Part shown: one piece after another, positions 53,311-62,787 of the stretch
How positions within the stretch are numbered: position 1 is the first letter of the stretch
Layout: each line of letters begins with the position of its first letter
Assembly: GCA_022841745.1 (NCBI GenBank)
Contig: JALHQW010000010.1
Coordinates: 62,001 to 126,000 of the forward strand
Origin: Saprospiraceae bacterium
GTDB lineage: Bacteria > Bacteroidota > Bacteroidia > Chitinophagales > Saprospiraceae
Length of the DNA: 64,000 nucleotides
Direction of reading: 5' to 3'
Made by a program: the position numbers and the translations under genes
Notes under the pieces: model-generated
The model's input: only the letters and a program-made list of their open reading frames with translations
What the model was told of the DNA's origin: nothing
Database searches by the model: none

Positions 53311-55332
53311 TTACCCCTTGATTTTCAACAACTTACACACTTGCGCTGCAACATTTGCCCCGGTAAACCCAAACTTCTCGTCCAAGACCTTAAACGGAGC
53401 GGAATAGCCGAAATGGTCAAGCCCCCAAACCAAACCCCGATCGCCAACAAGCCCTCGCAGGGTACTTGGCAAGCCAGCAGTTAGGCCAAAAGTTGGCACA
53501 TTGCCGGGCAGTACTTCCTTTTGGTACTTCTTGGATTGGTTGCGGAACAAGCCCTCTGATGGTGCGGAAACTACCCGGACTTTAAGCCCTTTTTCGCTTC
53601 GCAAAATGGCAGAACCTGCAATCAAGGTAGCAACCTCAGAGCCATTGGCGACAAGCACTACATCTGGTTTGCCATCACAGTTTTCGACGATATAAGCACC
53701 CTTTGTCGTGTCTGCTTGGTTCGTGGTGGGAAGGTCATTCACCCCTTGTCGGCTAAAAATCAGGCCAGTGGGCGAATGGCGATTTTCAAGGGCAAACCGC
53801 CATGCAGCCACTGTTTCGGCACCATCGCCAGGGCGCAGGGCAACGAGGGCATTGCGGCCAGAATGGTTCTTCAATTGCTCCAATAAACGCAGCTGCGCTT
53901 CCTGCTCTACGGGCTGATGGGTTGGCCCATCTTCACCAACCCGGAAGGCATCGTGCGTCCAAAGGAACACTACAGGGGTTTCCATCAAAGCGGCTACCCG
54001 CATGGCTGGCTTCATATAATCACTGAAGGCAAAGAAAGTGGCACATGCTGGAATAACACCACCGTGTAGCGACATGCCAATGGACAAAGCAGCCATCGTA
54101 AGTTCACTCACACCCGCCTGTAAAAAGGCACCGTTGAAATCGTTGCGTTTGAAAGCCGAGGTTTTCTTCAGGAAATTCTCCGTTTTGTCGCTGTTGGCAA
54201 GGTCGGCAGATGAAACAATCATGTTTTCCACTTTCCCGGCCAAATAGCCCAACACCGCACCAGAGGCATTGCGGGTAGCATCATTTGGCTTGCATTGGAT
54301 TTCAGACCAATTGATTTGTGGAAGTTTACCAGTCTGGAAAAAAGCAAACTTGTTGGCAAATACTGGATTGTCCTTTGCCCAAGCTTTAAAGTCTGCCTTG
54401 CGCTTTTTGGCCTCTTTCTTTTTTTGTTCCAAAATAGTGGCATAGCGTTCGGCCACATCCTGGAAGATGCGGAATGGGTTCGCCGGATCGCCACCAAGCC
54501 CTTCCACTGTTTTTTCGAAAGAGCCTCCAGCGCCCGTAAGCGGCTGCCCGTGCAGTTCCACTTCTCCTTCGAACATGCTACCATCTGCTTTCCTCGTACC
54601 AAAACCCATCAATGTTTTGCCTATGATGAGCGTAGGCCTGCCAGTTTCTGTGATACCAGCCTTGATGGCCGAACGGATGGCCTCGTGGTCGTTGCCGGGA
54701 ATGGTAAGCACATGCCAGCCCCAAGCTTCGTATTTCATGGCAGTGTCCTCGCTTGTTACATCATCCACTTCGGTGCTGAGTTGGATATCGTTGGCATCGT
54801 AGAACATGACGATATTGCCAAGTCCCAAGTGCCCTGCAATACGCCCAGCAGCTTGGGATATTTCTTCCTGAACACCACCATCTGATATATAAATGAAGGT
54901 CTTGTGTGCTACAGTTTCACCAAAGCGGGCGGCAAGAAATCGCTCTGCTATGGCTGCCCCAATTCCAAATGTATGGCCAAGTCCGAGCGGCCCGCTGGTA
55001 TTTTCTATTCCCCTTTGGACATCAATTTCGGGGTGGCCGGGCGTTGGGCTGCCCCATTGGCGGAAGTTTTGGATGTCATCCATGGTGTATTTGCCCAGCA
55101 AGGTTTGCTGTGCGTACAACATGGCGGACATGTGGCCGGCATCCAAAAAGAAGCGGTCACGCAATGGCCAAGCCATATCCGTTGGGTCAAAGTTTAGGAA
55201 CTCAGAATAGAGCACATGGATGAAATCAGCACCACCCATTGGGCCACCGGGATGACCTGATTTTGCTTTTTCGACCATGGAAGCGGCAAGGATGCGGATA
55301 TTGTCAGCGCAACGAAGGGAAAGGTTGGACAT
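53311..55332 (-). CDS. tkt: Transketolase
   Basis: 673 residues, full length. The thiamine-pyrophosphate site starts with the H in GPLGLGHTFGIGAAIAERF and GVQEEISQAAG, which corresponds to the GDG...N motif region (ISDGGVQEE then YDANDIQLS). The central pyrimidine-binding domain contains QAGVSELTMAALSIGMSLHG and FLWTHDAFRVGEDGPTHQPV, with the proton-relay residues in DGPTHQP. The C-terminal domain follows (ALRPGDGAETVAAW). It transfers two-carbon units in the pentose phosphate pathway. Genes 56 bp (Uma2) and further downstream on the same strand may be co-transcribed. Confidence 0.96.
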   Translation of the reverse strand: MSNLSLRCADNIRILAASMVEKAKSGHPGGPMGGADFIHVLYSEFLNFDPTDMAWPLRDRFFLDAGHMSAMLYAQQTLLGKYTMDDIQNFRQWGSPTPGHPEIDVQRGIENTSGPLGLGHTFGIGAAIAERFLAARFGETVAHKTFIYISDGGVQEEISQAAGRIAGHLGLGNIVMFYDANDIQLSTEVDDVTSEDTAMKYEAWGWHVLTIPGNDHEAIRSAIKAGITETGRPTLIIGKTLMGFGTRKADGSMFEGEVELHGQPLTGAGGSFEKTVEGLGGDPANPFRIFQDVAERYATILEQKKKEAKKRKADFKAWAKDNPVFANKFAFFQTGKLPQINWSEIQCKPNDATRNASGAVLGYLAGKVENMIVSSADLANSDKTENFLKKTSAFKRNDFNGAFLQAGVSELTMAALSIGMSLHGGVIPACATFFAFSDYMKPAMRVAALMETPVVFLWTHDAFRVGEDGPTHQPVEQEAQLRLLEQLKNHSGRNALVALRPGDGAETVAAWRFALENRHSPTGLIFSRQGVNDLPTTNQADTTKGAYIVENCDGKPDVVLVANGSEVATLIAGSAILRSEKGLKVRVVSAPSEGLFRNQSKKYQKEVLPGNVPTFGLTAGLPSTLRGLVGDRGLVWGLDHFGYSAPFKVLDEKFGFTGANVAAQVCKLLKIKG

Positions 55333-55516
55333 GTTTGAAATTAGAAAATTGGGAAATCAGGAATTGAGACTTGCTGCTAATTTATTGAAAATCAGCATGC
55401 TAGTTTCTCAATCGCATAATTCCATGAAATTTTAGTGCAAAGAAAGGGAATGCTATCAAGAGACAAGGGAAATTAAGCTGGGCTTTTTTCCACAAAAAAT
55501 TCTGGCTGTAATAATC

Positions 55517-56800
55517 TCATCTATCAATAGGCGCAACCAACTCTTCCCGCAAACCCAGCAATTGCTCTTCCAAGTCATCGTCCATGACAGAAGCTCTTTG
55601 ACAGTCTTTCCATCTAAGGTCAAGGTCACGGTAGAGTAGGGCGAAATAGCCTAACAACGGCATTAAAGCCACCAACACAATAAGCCAACCCTTTCCGATG
55701 ACCAAGGCCAAGGCCATGCAAATCAACCAGTACAAAATGTACAGCACCATGGAGACGAACAAGGCTACGGAGGCCCTGAACTCAATGTTTTTGGTTTTCT
55801 TGGTGGCGAACCAATTGCCAAGGTAAAGTGGAAGCCAGTTCAATCCATAACCAATAATAAAAGGTATCCAAAGTATGCCGAGCAAGGTGGCGCTGCCCAG
55901 GGAATAGGAGGTGTGATCCATCAAACCCCTGTCAGTAGTTCCAGCATTCTTGAGCAAGCCTAGGTATTTACTTACCTTATCCCTCAAGCTTTCTTTTTTT
56001 TCTAAGGGTAACTCATTGAGTTGATCAGCCAGCTTTTTTTCTTGAAAAAGCGGGTTTGGGTCGGTTGAAAAGGTCGGAAAAACCCTTGCCGAAGGCCCGG
56101 TCCGATGGATTTCGAGCAGTGGTTCCACCCATTCGTCGTCGGCTGGGTCGGCAATATGTACCACTCGCTCTAAAAGGTGCTTACCCAATTCATTCGTCAA
56201 GGCAGTTACGGCTTTGGCTTGGTTCTGCTGGTAAACGGGCATAAAATCCTGCACCCTGATTGGTTCTCCAAAATCAATCTTAACAACCGAGCGGAATTGG
56301 TCAGGATTGGTGTAATTGACACCAACGGGTACGATATGGACATCCAAGCCTTCGTATTTTTCCAAAGCCCCGAACACAATGCGGGCAGTCCCCTTCATCA
56401 TAGGGCGCAAACGTTTCTCGTGTTTGGTTCGGCCTTCGGCCAATATCATGACCATCCTGTTGTCGGCCAACGCCTCGTAGCATTTGCTGAAAGTATCGTA
56501 GTTGTTTTTCAGTCCACTGTATCCAGTGTCATCAATCCTGAAAATGGGAACGATGTGGAACCATTTGTACAGCTTTCGGATGAAGCCACTTTGTACATAG
56601 AGGTCGCCACGTGCAAGAAAATTTAAGGGTTCTTCAAGCCAGCAGGCAATGATGCATGGTTCGATAAATGCGGTAGGGTGGTTGGTTGCCAGGATGACGG
56701 GCTTGCCTTTTGGGATTCGTTCCCGGTGCGAGATGTGGATTTTACGGAAATAAACGGATAAGGCTATTTTTGCGCAAGGCTTTACCAGGCTGTATATCAT
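55517..56800 (-). CDS. Lysophospholipid acyltransferase (PlsC-like) with C-terminal membrane helices
   Basis: About 427 residues from the ATG at 56800 (MIYSLVKPCAKIALSVYFRK); the frame begins 24 bp earlier at 56824. The acyltransferase block I is LATNHPTAFIEPCI, with the NHP histidine and a later acidic residue as in the glycerol-3-phosphate acyltransferase-like group. Block III is MILAEGRTKHEKRLRPMMKG (the EGxxS/T motif) and block IV is VHIVPVGVNYT. The last 130 residues contain four hydrophobic helices (LLGILWIPFIIGYGLNWLPL, VALFVSMVLYILYWLICMAL). It should act in the inner membrane on phospholipid or ornithine-lipid precursors. It is divergent from miaA. Confidence 0.87.
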   Translation of the reverse strand: MIYSLVKPCAKIALSVYFRKIHISHRERIPKGKPVILATNHPTAFIEPCIIACWLEEPLNFLARGDLYVQSGFIRKLYKWFHIVPIFRIDDTGYSGLKNNYDTFSKCYEALADNRMVMILAEGRTKHEKRLRPMMKGTARIVFGALEKYEGLDVHIVPVGVNYTNPDQFRSVVKIDFGEPIRVQDFMPVYQQNQAKAVTALTNELGKHLLERVVHIADPADDEWVEPLLEIHRTGPSARVFPTFSTDPNPLFQEKKLADQLNELPLEKKESLRDKVSKYLGLLKNAGTTDRGLMDHTSYSLGSATLLGILWIPFIIGYGLNWLPLYLGNWFATKKTKNIEFRASVALFVSMVLYILYWLICMALALVIGKGWLIVLVALMPLLGYFALLYRDLDLRWKDCQRASVMDDDLEEQLLGLREELVAPIDR

Positions 56801-56815
56801 CTTGTTGGTGTTGTT

Positions 56816-56849
56816 GCTTCGCAATTTTTTGAGTCAATCATTGCGAAGC
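56816..56849. repeat. 10-bp perfect inverted repeat between the acyltransferase and miaA genes
   Basis: GCTTCGCAAT and ATTGCGAAGC are separated by 14 bp, in the divergent intergenic region. It could be an operator for one or both genes. Confidence 0.45.
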
Positions 56850-56885
56850 GGCAAAATTACAACCCGTGCCGCCATTTTCAGGAAA

Positions 56886-57794
56886 ATGCAGCATCAAAAA
56901 CATCTTATCGTCATTGGCGGTGCTACGGCAACCGGGAAAACAGCTATGGCCATTGAGGTTGCCAAGCATTTTGGGGCAGAAATCCTTTCTGCTGACAGCC
57001 GCCAGTTCTACCGTGAAATGAGCATTGGCACTGCAAAGCCGACTACTGACGAGTTGGCACAGGTTCCCCATCATTTTATCAATTCGCTTTCCATTACCGA
57101 CGAATACACCGTTGGCGACTATGAAACGCAGGCACTTCAACTGTTGGCCGAGCTGTTTCAAAAATCAAATACTGCCCTCCTTGTCGGTGGGTCTGGGCTA
57201 TTTATCAGGGCGCTTTGCGATGGTCTGGACGATTTTCCATCAGTGCCTGTTGAGATAGTGACCTCATTGGAGGAGAAACTAAAAATCCAGGGCGTCGAGG
57301 CACTTCAAGCTGAATTGAAGGAGCAAGACCCTGACTATTACAACCAAGTTGATTTGCAAAATCCTCATCGCCTGATAAGAGCTTTGTCAGTGTGTAGGGC
57401 CAGTGGCAAGGCATTTTCCAGTTTTCGAAAAAATGAAAAAAAGCAGCGCTTTTTTGAGCCTATTTATGTCCTGCTGGAGTTGGAAAGGCCAGTTTTATAC
57501 AATAGAATCAATCAAAGAGTGGACCTGATGATAGCAGCTGGGCTGGAAGAAGAAGCCCGTGCCCTGTTTCCTTTTCGGCACCTGAATGCTTTGCAAACCG
57601 TTGGTTATCAAGAGCTTTTCGAATATTTCGAGGGGAAAACCAGTTTTGAAGAAGCAGTGGAAAATATTAAAATGAACAGCCGTAGGTATGCCAAACGCCA
57701 ATCAACCTGGTTCAGAAAAGACGAAAATTGGAAGGCCTTCCATCCGACCGAACCCAAGGCCATTATTGATTTTATCCAACAAAACTTGGTGTGA
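56886..57794 (+). CDS. miaA: tRNA dimethylallyltransferase
   Basis: 302 residues from the ATG at 56886; upstream in-frame codons back to 56802 lie in the divergent promoter region. The P-loop is VIGGATATGKTAMAIEVA, the substrate-binding DSRQ motif is SADSRQFYREMSIGTAKP, VGGSGLFIRAL is the glycine-rich motif, and the C-terminal RRYAKRQSTWFRKDEN is the tRNA-binding segment. It adds the dimethylallyl group to A37 of tRNAs reading UNN codons. The donor is an isoprenoid, supplied through the mevalonate pathway suggested elsewhere in the window. Confidence 0.97.
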   Translation: MQHQKHLIVIGGATATGKTAMAIEVAKHFGAEILSADSRQFYREMSIGTAKPTTDELAQVPHHFINSLSITDEYTVGDYETQALQLLAELFQKSNTALLVGGSGLFIRALCDGLDDFPSVPVEIVTSLEEKLKIQGVEALQAELKEQDPDYYNQVDLQNPHRLIRALSVCRASGKAFSSFRKNEKKQRFFEPIYVLLELERPVLYNRINQRVDLMIAAGLEEEARALFPFRHLNALQTVGYQELFEYFEGKTSFEEAVENIKMNSRRYAKRQSTWFRKDENWKAFHPTEPKAIIDFIQQNLV

Positions 57795-57811
57795 TTATCA
57801 CCCCTCAGCCC

Positions 57812-58609
57812 TTAAAAAATAACTTCTTTCTTCACGAGTTCCCCAAGGTCTTTGTAGGAAATGGTGAAATCCGTTGGCCCAAAAGCGTATGCCGCTGCTT
57901 CGTAGGGATTGTACCAAAAATAGATACCATCTTTTTGAAGTTCAAAATTGGTGGGTAGTGTAAACTTGCTTTCCCAAAAATAGCCCTCTGCAATCAAGTC
58001 TGCGTCCAAAGGCAGTTCCCGTGCTTTTTTGAATTCCCGCTCTGCCAATTTCTCCAAGGCGCCTAAGTCGGTGATTAGTTCATTCCAACCCAAGGTTTTG
58101 CCCGTTTTGAGGTTGAAATTTTTTACAGAAACGAATGAATTTGGATGTGCCCCACCTGCGTAAGAGTAAGTGCCCAATGTGATGCTGACGACTTTGGGCG
58201 TGTGCAGCCCTACCTCACCTGTCACACTGACTTCCCAATTGTTGTTCTCTTGGTTGTCTGGCGATTCATTCCGAGCGGTTTGCCAATCGTTGAGGAACGA
58301 CTTGGCCGCATTGGACAGTGCAGCCTGCGTGTTTGGCTGAAGATGCTCCTCGAACACCAAGACTTTTATCAGGTAGTTATAGATGGAATCGTTGATGGCT
58401 TGCCTGACGGAAGCGACACCATCCGTCACAATTGGATAAACCATGTCTATTTGAGCACAAGCACCATCCTGTTTTTCACACTCACCCATCCTGTCCTCAA
58501 AATTCTTGATTTCAAAACGGACTTTTAAACCTTTTTCACTTGTCAATCGGCTCTTGCAACTTGCAAAAGCAAAAACAGTGGCAATCAAAATTAAGGTAAC
58601 TCTTAACAT
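57812..58609 (-). CDS. DUF3298/DUF4163-domain lipoprotein (RsiV-like)
   Basis: 265 residues. The lipoprotein signal is MLRVTLILIATVFAFASCKS, with the lipobox cysteine at 18. The N-terminal DUF4163 part (VRFEIKNFEDRMGECEKQDG to MVYPIVTDGVASV) precedes a DUF3298 part: LGTYSYAGGAHPNSFVSVKN with the diagnostic YxYxGGAHP motif, and NLKTGKTLGWNELITD. Relatives include the extracellular part of RsiV, which binds lysozyme; here it is a free lipoprotein of unknown ligand. FWYNPYEAAAYAFGPTDFTI closes the family domain. It stands alone, convergent with miaA. Confidence 0.88.
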   Translation of the reverse strand: MLRVTLILIATVFAFASCKSRLTSEKGLKVRFEIKNFEDRMGECEKQDGACAQIDMVYPIVTDGVASVRQAINDSIYNYLIKVLVFEEHLQPNTQAALSNAAKSFLNDWQTARNESPDNQENNNWEVSVTGEVGLHTPKVVSITLGTYSYAGGAHPNSFVSVKNFNLKTGKTLGWNELITDLGALEKLAEREFKKARELPLDADLIAEGYFWESKFTLPTNFELQKDGIYFWYNPYEAAAYAFGPTDFTISYKDLGELVKKEVIF

Positions 58610-58663
58610 AAAAATAGATAAACTACAATTTGTTAAATCTTCTCGAAATCAGCTCAAGGTGAC

Positions 58664-59392
58664 TTAAACTAAGTCGAATAAGCTCTGAACGCCGGGCGTA
58701 CGGGACGCTATGAATCCTTCTGCAAACTCCACTCCGATTGGTCGGCCAAATGCTCGGCCTTTTGCCTTCACGAACTCAAAGAAATCTTGACCAGAAATCG
58801 GTGTTGCTGGTTCGTTTTGGTACTCGGCTGCTCCTGGCAGGAAGAATTGTGAACGAAAAGTCTGGATTAGCTCCAGTTTTTTTTCCAGGTAGGGGGTGAT
58901 GTCCACCACGAAGCTGGGGACAAGGTCTTTGTCCTGTATATAATGATAAACCGCCTTTGGCCGCCAATGCTGCTGTGGCATCCCATCTAAGTTGGTTTCG
59001 ATTTTCAAAAGGCCGGAATAAAAACAGGCATCCGCTTCGAGTTTTGCCGAGCGCCCATGGTCGGGATGACGGTCGTCGGGGGCATTGCAGAGCACGACCT
59101 CAGGTTGGCACCACCTGATGATTTCAATGATTTTCAAAAGGTTTTCTTGGTTATATTGAAGGAACCCATCGGCCATGCCCAAATTTTTCCTGAAGCTGGC
59201 TCCCATTTTCAGTGCAGACTCTGCCGCTTCGGCATCCCGCAATGCTGCACTGCCTCTGCTCCCAAGTTCGCCACGGGTGAGGTCAAGCAGGCCGACCGTT
59301 TTGCCTTGGTCAATATGCTTCAACAAGCTGCCACAGCAGCTCAGTTCTACATCATCAGGATGGACGCCAACGGCAAGGATATCAACTTTCAT
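58664..59392 (-). CDS. bshB1: Bacillithiol biosynthesis deacetylase BshB1
   Basis: 242 residues of the PIG-L/LmbE zinc-deacetylase family. VGVHPDDVELSCCGSL is the AHPDDxE motif with the zinc ligands H and D. DLTRGELGSRG and CNAPDDRHPDHGRS, the latter with the third zinc ligand histidine, are also conserved. The PDDRHPDH stretch and the ending PIGVEFAEGFIASRTPGV identify the BshB1 subgroup, which removes acetyl from GlcNAc-malate to make bacillithiol, the low-molecular-weight thiol in many Bacteroidota. The other bsh genes are not in this window. Confidence 0.93.
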   Translation of the reverse strand: MKVDILAVGVHPDDVELSCCGSLLKHIDQGKTVGLLDLTRGELGSRGSAALRDAEAAESALKMGASFRKNLGMADGFLQYNQENLLKIIEIIRWCQPEVVLCNAPDDRHPDHGRSAKLEADACFYSGLLKIETNLDGMPQQHWRPKAVYHYIQDKDLVPSFVVDITPYLEKKLELIQTFRSQFFLPGAAEYQNEPATPISGQDFFEFVKAKGRAFGRPIGVEFAEGFIASRTPGVQSLFDLV

Positions 59393-59511
59393 AGGTTAAG
59401 AATAATTCAGGTCAATTTTATTTGCAAATGCCTGTTAATCAATATTTTGCAAATTAATTCCCGATAATCCGGGATGGGCTATTCAACATTCATCATTTAT
59501 CATTCACAAAG

Positions 59512-61587
59512 CTACTCTTCAGCCAAAATATAAGCGGAGAACGGGTTCACCATGGCATAGCCATAAGTGTTCATACCCATGCCATTCAGGTCAATTCGGC
59601 CATTGGTGCAAATCATTTTCCAATTGCCGGGTGGCACTTGTAGTTCCTTTCCCCTTGCGTTTCCGTTGTAAATGACAAGGATGCGCTTCCATGAATCCCC
59701 ATTGGCGTTACCTTCGATGGTAAACCCAACCACATTGTCGTAAGGATAGTCCAAGAACTTCAAGTGTTTTTGAATTTGTTCCTGGCTCGTCATCTTGAAT
59801 GCTGGGTGTTCTTTGCGTAGTTTGATGAGTTGTTTGTAGTATTCAAAAAGGTCGAGGTTCTTGGTTTTATTGTCCCAATCTATCTGGTTGATTTTATCGG
59901 GTGACTCAAAACTGTTTTCCACTAAGTTTTTGGTGCGAACGAACTCCTCTCCAGCATGGAGGAACGGCACACCTTGCGACGTGAAGACCATTGTCTGAGC
60001 GAGTTTATTCATTGCCAATCGCTCGGCATCCGTATTGTTGGGGCAAGAAAGCAGCAGCCTGTCCCAAAGGGTGTGGTTGTCGTGACAAGAGACGTATTTG
60101 ATGCATTGCAAAGGGCTTTTCGCCCATGGAGCCTTGGAGTAGTTCACTTTTGAATAATCAATTTGGGGATGGTTGACCCCTCCTACGATACCGAATTTCA
60201 CACTCTCCTCCAATTTCAACTCACCGTTGATAAAGCCTTTTGCATTGTGGGTAAAAACATGGCCTTTTGCGCCATCCCTGAACTCATCAGAAAATGCAGC
60301 AATGCCGTCTAATTTTGAAACGTTGGCCTTAACCGCTCTTTTCTCTTCTGACAAAGTGCTGGAATTAGCCGTCCAACCTTCGCCATAAATAAAAATAGTA
60401 GGGTCAATTTTGCGAAGCTCCGCCGCTATTTGGTTCATGGTTTCAATATCGTGGATGCCCATGAGGTCAACCCGGAAGCCGTCAATATGGTATTCCTTGG
60501 CCCAATAAAGCATGGATTCCAAGATGAATTTCCTGACCATTGGGCGCTCAGATGCCACTTCGTTGCCGCAGGCAGAAGCATTAGAGTAATTGCCTATTGC
60601 ATCACGACGATAGTAGTAGTCAGGTGCAAATTGGTTGAAGACCGACTCCTGCGTGGCGCCTGTATGGTTGTAAACCACATCCATGACTACCCTCAGCCCG
60701 TTTTCATGGAGTGTTTTTACCATGGCTTTGAACTCCGTTATCCGCTTTGAAGCATCGCCAGCAACAGTTGCATAAGTGCCTTCAAGTGCGTTGTAGTTCT
60801 GGGGGTCGTAGCCCCAGTTGTAGTTGAAGTTGTTCGGGATGGCTTCATCAATGGATTTGAAGTCAAAAAATGGCAGTATGTGCAAATGGGTAACGCCGAG
60901 TTCCTTGAGGTGATCCAGCCCAGTGGAAAGGCCGCTACTTGTTTTAGTACCGGTTTCGGCAAGGCCGAGGTACTTGCCCTTGTGCTTGATGCCAGAGGAA
61001 GGGTGAATGGAAATGTCACGGAGGTGTAGCTCATACAGTACGATGTCGGCAGGACTTGCCAAAGGGGGCTTTTTGTCGGATTCCCAACCTGCTGGGTTGG
61101 TTTTCGCAAGGTCAACTACTTGGCCAAGTTCCCCATTGGTGCCCACGGCCTTGGCGTAAGGGTCAACGGAGGGGGCCAACAAAAAAGAATCAACCATCGC
61201 TTGAAAATGGTAGTATTTCCCTTCGAGGTTGCCATTGACCTTCACGCTCCAGACGCCATTTTTTCCTTTTTTCATTTTGTGAAACGAGGAAAAAGGCAAG
61301 CCTTCCTTTTCATATAAATAGAGCGTCACCTCGGATGCGGGCGGCGACCAGACCTTGAAAGTGGATTTGGTAGGGGTGTAGGTCAGCCCAAGGTCGGTGC
61401 CTTTATAGGCCGGGAATTTGTCCAATTCGGCATTCGTAAATTTCCGTGGCCTTTTCATTTTTTGCTTCTTGATGTCTTTGGTAGTTGCGTCTTCTTTTGA
61501 AGGATTGGGTGAGGGATTAACCTGGGCGTTGACCTGCTGTAAACCAATAAGCAAACCAAGTAATGCCGCCGATAAGATAGATTTCAT
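59512..61587 (-). CDS. Type I pullulanase (GH13)
   Basis: 691 residues from the ATG at 61587 with signal peptide MKSILSAALLGLLIGLQQVN. Upstream codons in frame to 61779 run over the promoter region of the divergent SCO gene. A CBM48-like N-terminal domain (TYTPTKSTFKVWSPPASEV) precedes the GH13 barrel. The pullulanase-specific YNWGYDPQNYNALEG is followed by VVMDVVYNHTG (region I), DGFRVDLMG (catalytic Asp), IFIYGEGW (catalytic Glu) and VSCHDNHTLWDR (region IV). It hydrolyses alpha-1,6 bonds in pullulan or starch-like glycans outside the cytoplasm. It is divergent from the SCO gene, with -7 elements for both between them. Confidence 0.93.
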   Translation of the reverse strand: MKSILSAALLGLLIGLQQVNAQVNPSPNPSKEDATTKDIKKQKMKRPRKFTNAELDKFPAYKGTDLGLTYTPTKSTFKVWSPPASEVTLYLYEKEGLPFSSFHKMKKGKNGVWSVKVNGNLEGKYYHFQAMVDSFLLAPSVDPYAKAVGTNGELGQVVDLAKTNPAGWESDKKPPLASPADIVLYELHLRDISIHPSSGIKHKGKYLGLAETGTKTSSGLSTGLDHLKELGVTHLHILPFFDFKSIDEAIPNNFNYNWGYDPQNYNALEGTYATVAGDASKRITEFKAMVKTLHENGLRVVMDVVYNHTGATQESVFNQFAPDYYYRRDAIGNYSNASACGNEVASERPMVRKFILESMLYWAKEYHIDGFRVDLMGIHDIETMNQIAAELRKIDPTIFIYGEGWTANSSTLSEEKRAVKANVSKLDGIAAFSDEFRDGAKGHVFTHNAKGFINGELKLEESVKFGIVGGVNHPQIDYSKVNYSKAPWAKSPLQCIKYVSCHDNHTLWDRLLLSCPNNTDAERLAMNKLAQTMVFTSQGVPFLHAGEEFVRTKNLVENSFESPDKINQIDWDNKTKNLDLFEYYKQLIKLRKEHPAFKMTSQEQIQKHLKFLDYPYDNVVGFTIEGNANGDSWKRILVIYNGNARGKELQVPPGNWKMICTNGRIDLNGMGMNTYGYAMVNPFSAYILAEE

Positions 61588-61634
61588 AATTGAAGTATTG
61601 GATTTGTGGCTTTTTGATGCCTTTTTCGAAGCGG

Positions 61635-61642
61635 CAAAACTA
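61635..61642 (-). promoter_or_regulatory. -7 element of the pullulanase gene
   Basis: TAGTTTTG on the minus strand, 48 bp before the start codon at 61587. It also supports that start. Confidence 0.55.
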
Positions 61643-61683
61643 CGAATATCGAATGATGCACTTACCGCTAATGGCTGGTTTCC

Positions 61684-61691
61684 TATTTTTG
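61684..61691 (+). promoter_or_regulatory. -7 element of the SCO gene
   Basis: TATTTTTG ends 10 bp before the ATG at 61702 (16 bp before the in-frame ATG at 61708). Transcription would start close to or inside the start codon. Confidence 0.6.
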
Positions 61692-61701
61692 CGGAAAAAA
61701 A

Positions 61702-62322
61702 ATGAACATGAAAGGATTGGTTTATTCTGGCTTTTTGGTAATGCTCTTCTTTGCCTGCCAAACGAATTTTGAACCTCAAACACTACCCATCCTTGGCAAC
61801 AGGGACGTAGGCCCCAACGGTGATACCATTTACCATAAAATTCGGGATTTCAGTTTTATCAACCAAGATAGCCAAGTAGTGAACAATGCTAGTTTTGCTG
61901 GAAAAGCCTACGTGGCTGATTTCTTTTTCATTGCTTGCCCAACTATTTGCCCGAAAACCTCCAAGCAAATGCTGCGCATTCACGACCGTTTCAAAACCGA
62001 ACCTAATCTTCTTTTGTTAGCCCATTCGGTTGCACCAAAGTATGATACCGTGGCCGCTTTGAACCGCTATGCCCGCAACCTTGGTGTCGAATCGTCCAAA
62101 TGGCATTTCGTCACAGGAGAGCAAGCGAAAATCTATGACATTGCAGGAGACTACTTCAGCATTGCGCAGGAAGACCCCTCGGCTCCAGGCGGGTTTGACC
62201 ACTCTGGCAGGTTGATTTTGGTGGACAAAAACCGCCAAGTACGTTCGTTTTGCAATGGCACCGACCCAGCGGACGTTGACCGTTTTATGAAAGACATTGA
62301 AAAATTATTGAATGAAAAATAA
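61702..62322 (+). CDS. SCO1/SenC family copper-chaperone lipoprotein
   Basis: 206 residues with a lipoprotein signal, GLVYSGFLVMLFFACQTNF (cysteine 19). The thioredoxin-like fold carries the copper-binding CPTIC motif (C79, C83) and the later histidine in FDHSGRLILVDKN. It helps to build the CuA centre of cytochrome c oxidase or acts in thiol redox. The next gene, a cytochrome c, overlaps its last 11 bases, which indicates a linked respiratory function. Confidence 0.92.
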   Translation: MNMKGLVYSGFLVMLFFACQTNFEPQTLPILGNRDVGPNGDTIYHKIRDFSFINQDSQVVNNASFAGKAYVADFFFIACPTICPKTSKQMLRIHDRFKTEPNLLLLAHSVAPKYDTVAALNRYARNLGVESSKWHFVTGEQAKIYDIAGDYFSIAQEDPSAPGGFDHSGRLILVDKNRQVRSFCNGTDPADVDRFMKDIEKLLNEK

Positions 62323-62725
62323 AGCATTTTTTGGTTGTTTCGCCATTGCGCTGCTCTTTTGGGCTTGTGACCAATACCCTTACGAACAAGGAAAAATCCT
62401 CTACACCAATTTTTGTGAAAACTGCCACATGGCCGATGGTACTGGTTTGAAAGGGCTTATCCCCCCGCTGGCGGGTGCCGATTTTTTGAAGAACTCGCCA
62501 GAAGGAGTGCCTTGTATTATTCGGGGAGGATACAAAGGTGAAATGACCGTAAATGGAGTAGTTTATGACACTGAAATGGCAGGAATAGCAAAACTAAGCG
62601 ATTTTGAAATCACCAATATTATCAACTATGTCCACACCTCCTGGGGCAATGATTTTCCCATTGTCCATCTAAAGCAAGTACAGGAATGGTTGAAACCTTG
62701 CGAGAATGTCATTAAACCTTTTTGA
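62312..62725 (+). CDS. Class I c-type cytochrome, lipoprotein
   Basis: 137 residues with lipoprotein signal MKNKAFFGCFAIALLFWACD (cysteine 19). The haem-binding motif is CENCH (C35, C38, H39) and the axial methionine is likely in VVYDTEMAGIAK. LIPPLAGADFL and FEITNIINYVHTSWGN are the usual conserved parts of a small cytochrome c. It overlaps the SCO gene and is probably translated by coupling. Anchored in the periplasm by its lipid, it should be an electron carrier. Confidence 0.92.
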   Translation: MKNKAFFGCFAIALLFWACDQYPYEQGKILYTNFCENCHMADGTGLKGLIPPLAGADFLKNSPEGVPCIIRGGYKGEMTVNGVVYDTEMAGIAKLSDFEITNIINYVHTSWGNDFPIVHLKQVQEWLKPCENVIKPF

Positions 62726-62787
62726 AGCATCTCGGTTTGAAGTTCGAAAATTCAACCTGCTGTTAATCAGCACCATATTAAATAGAG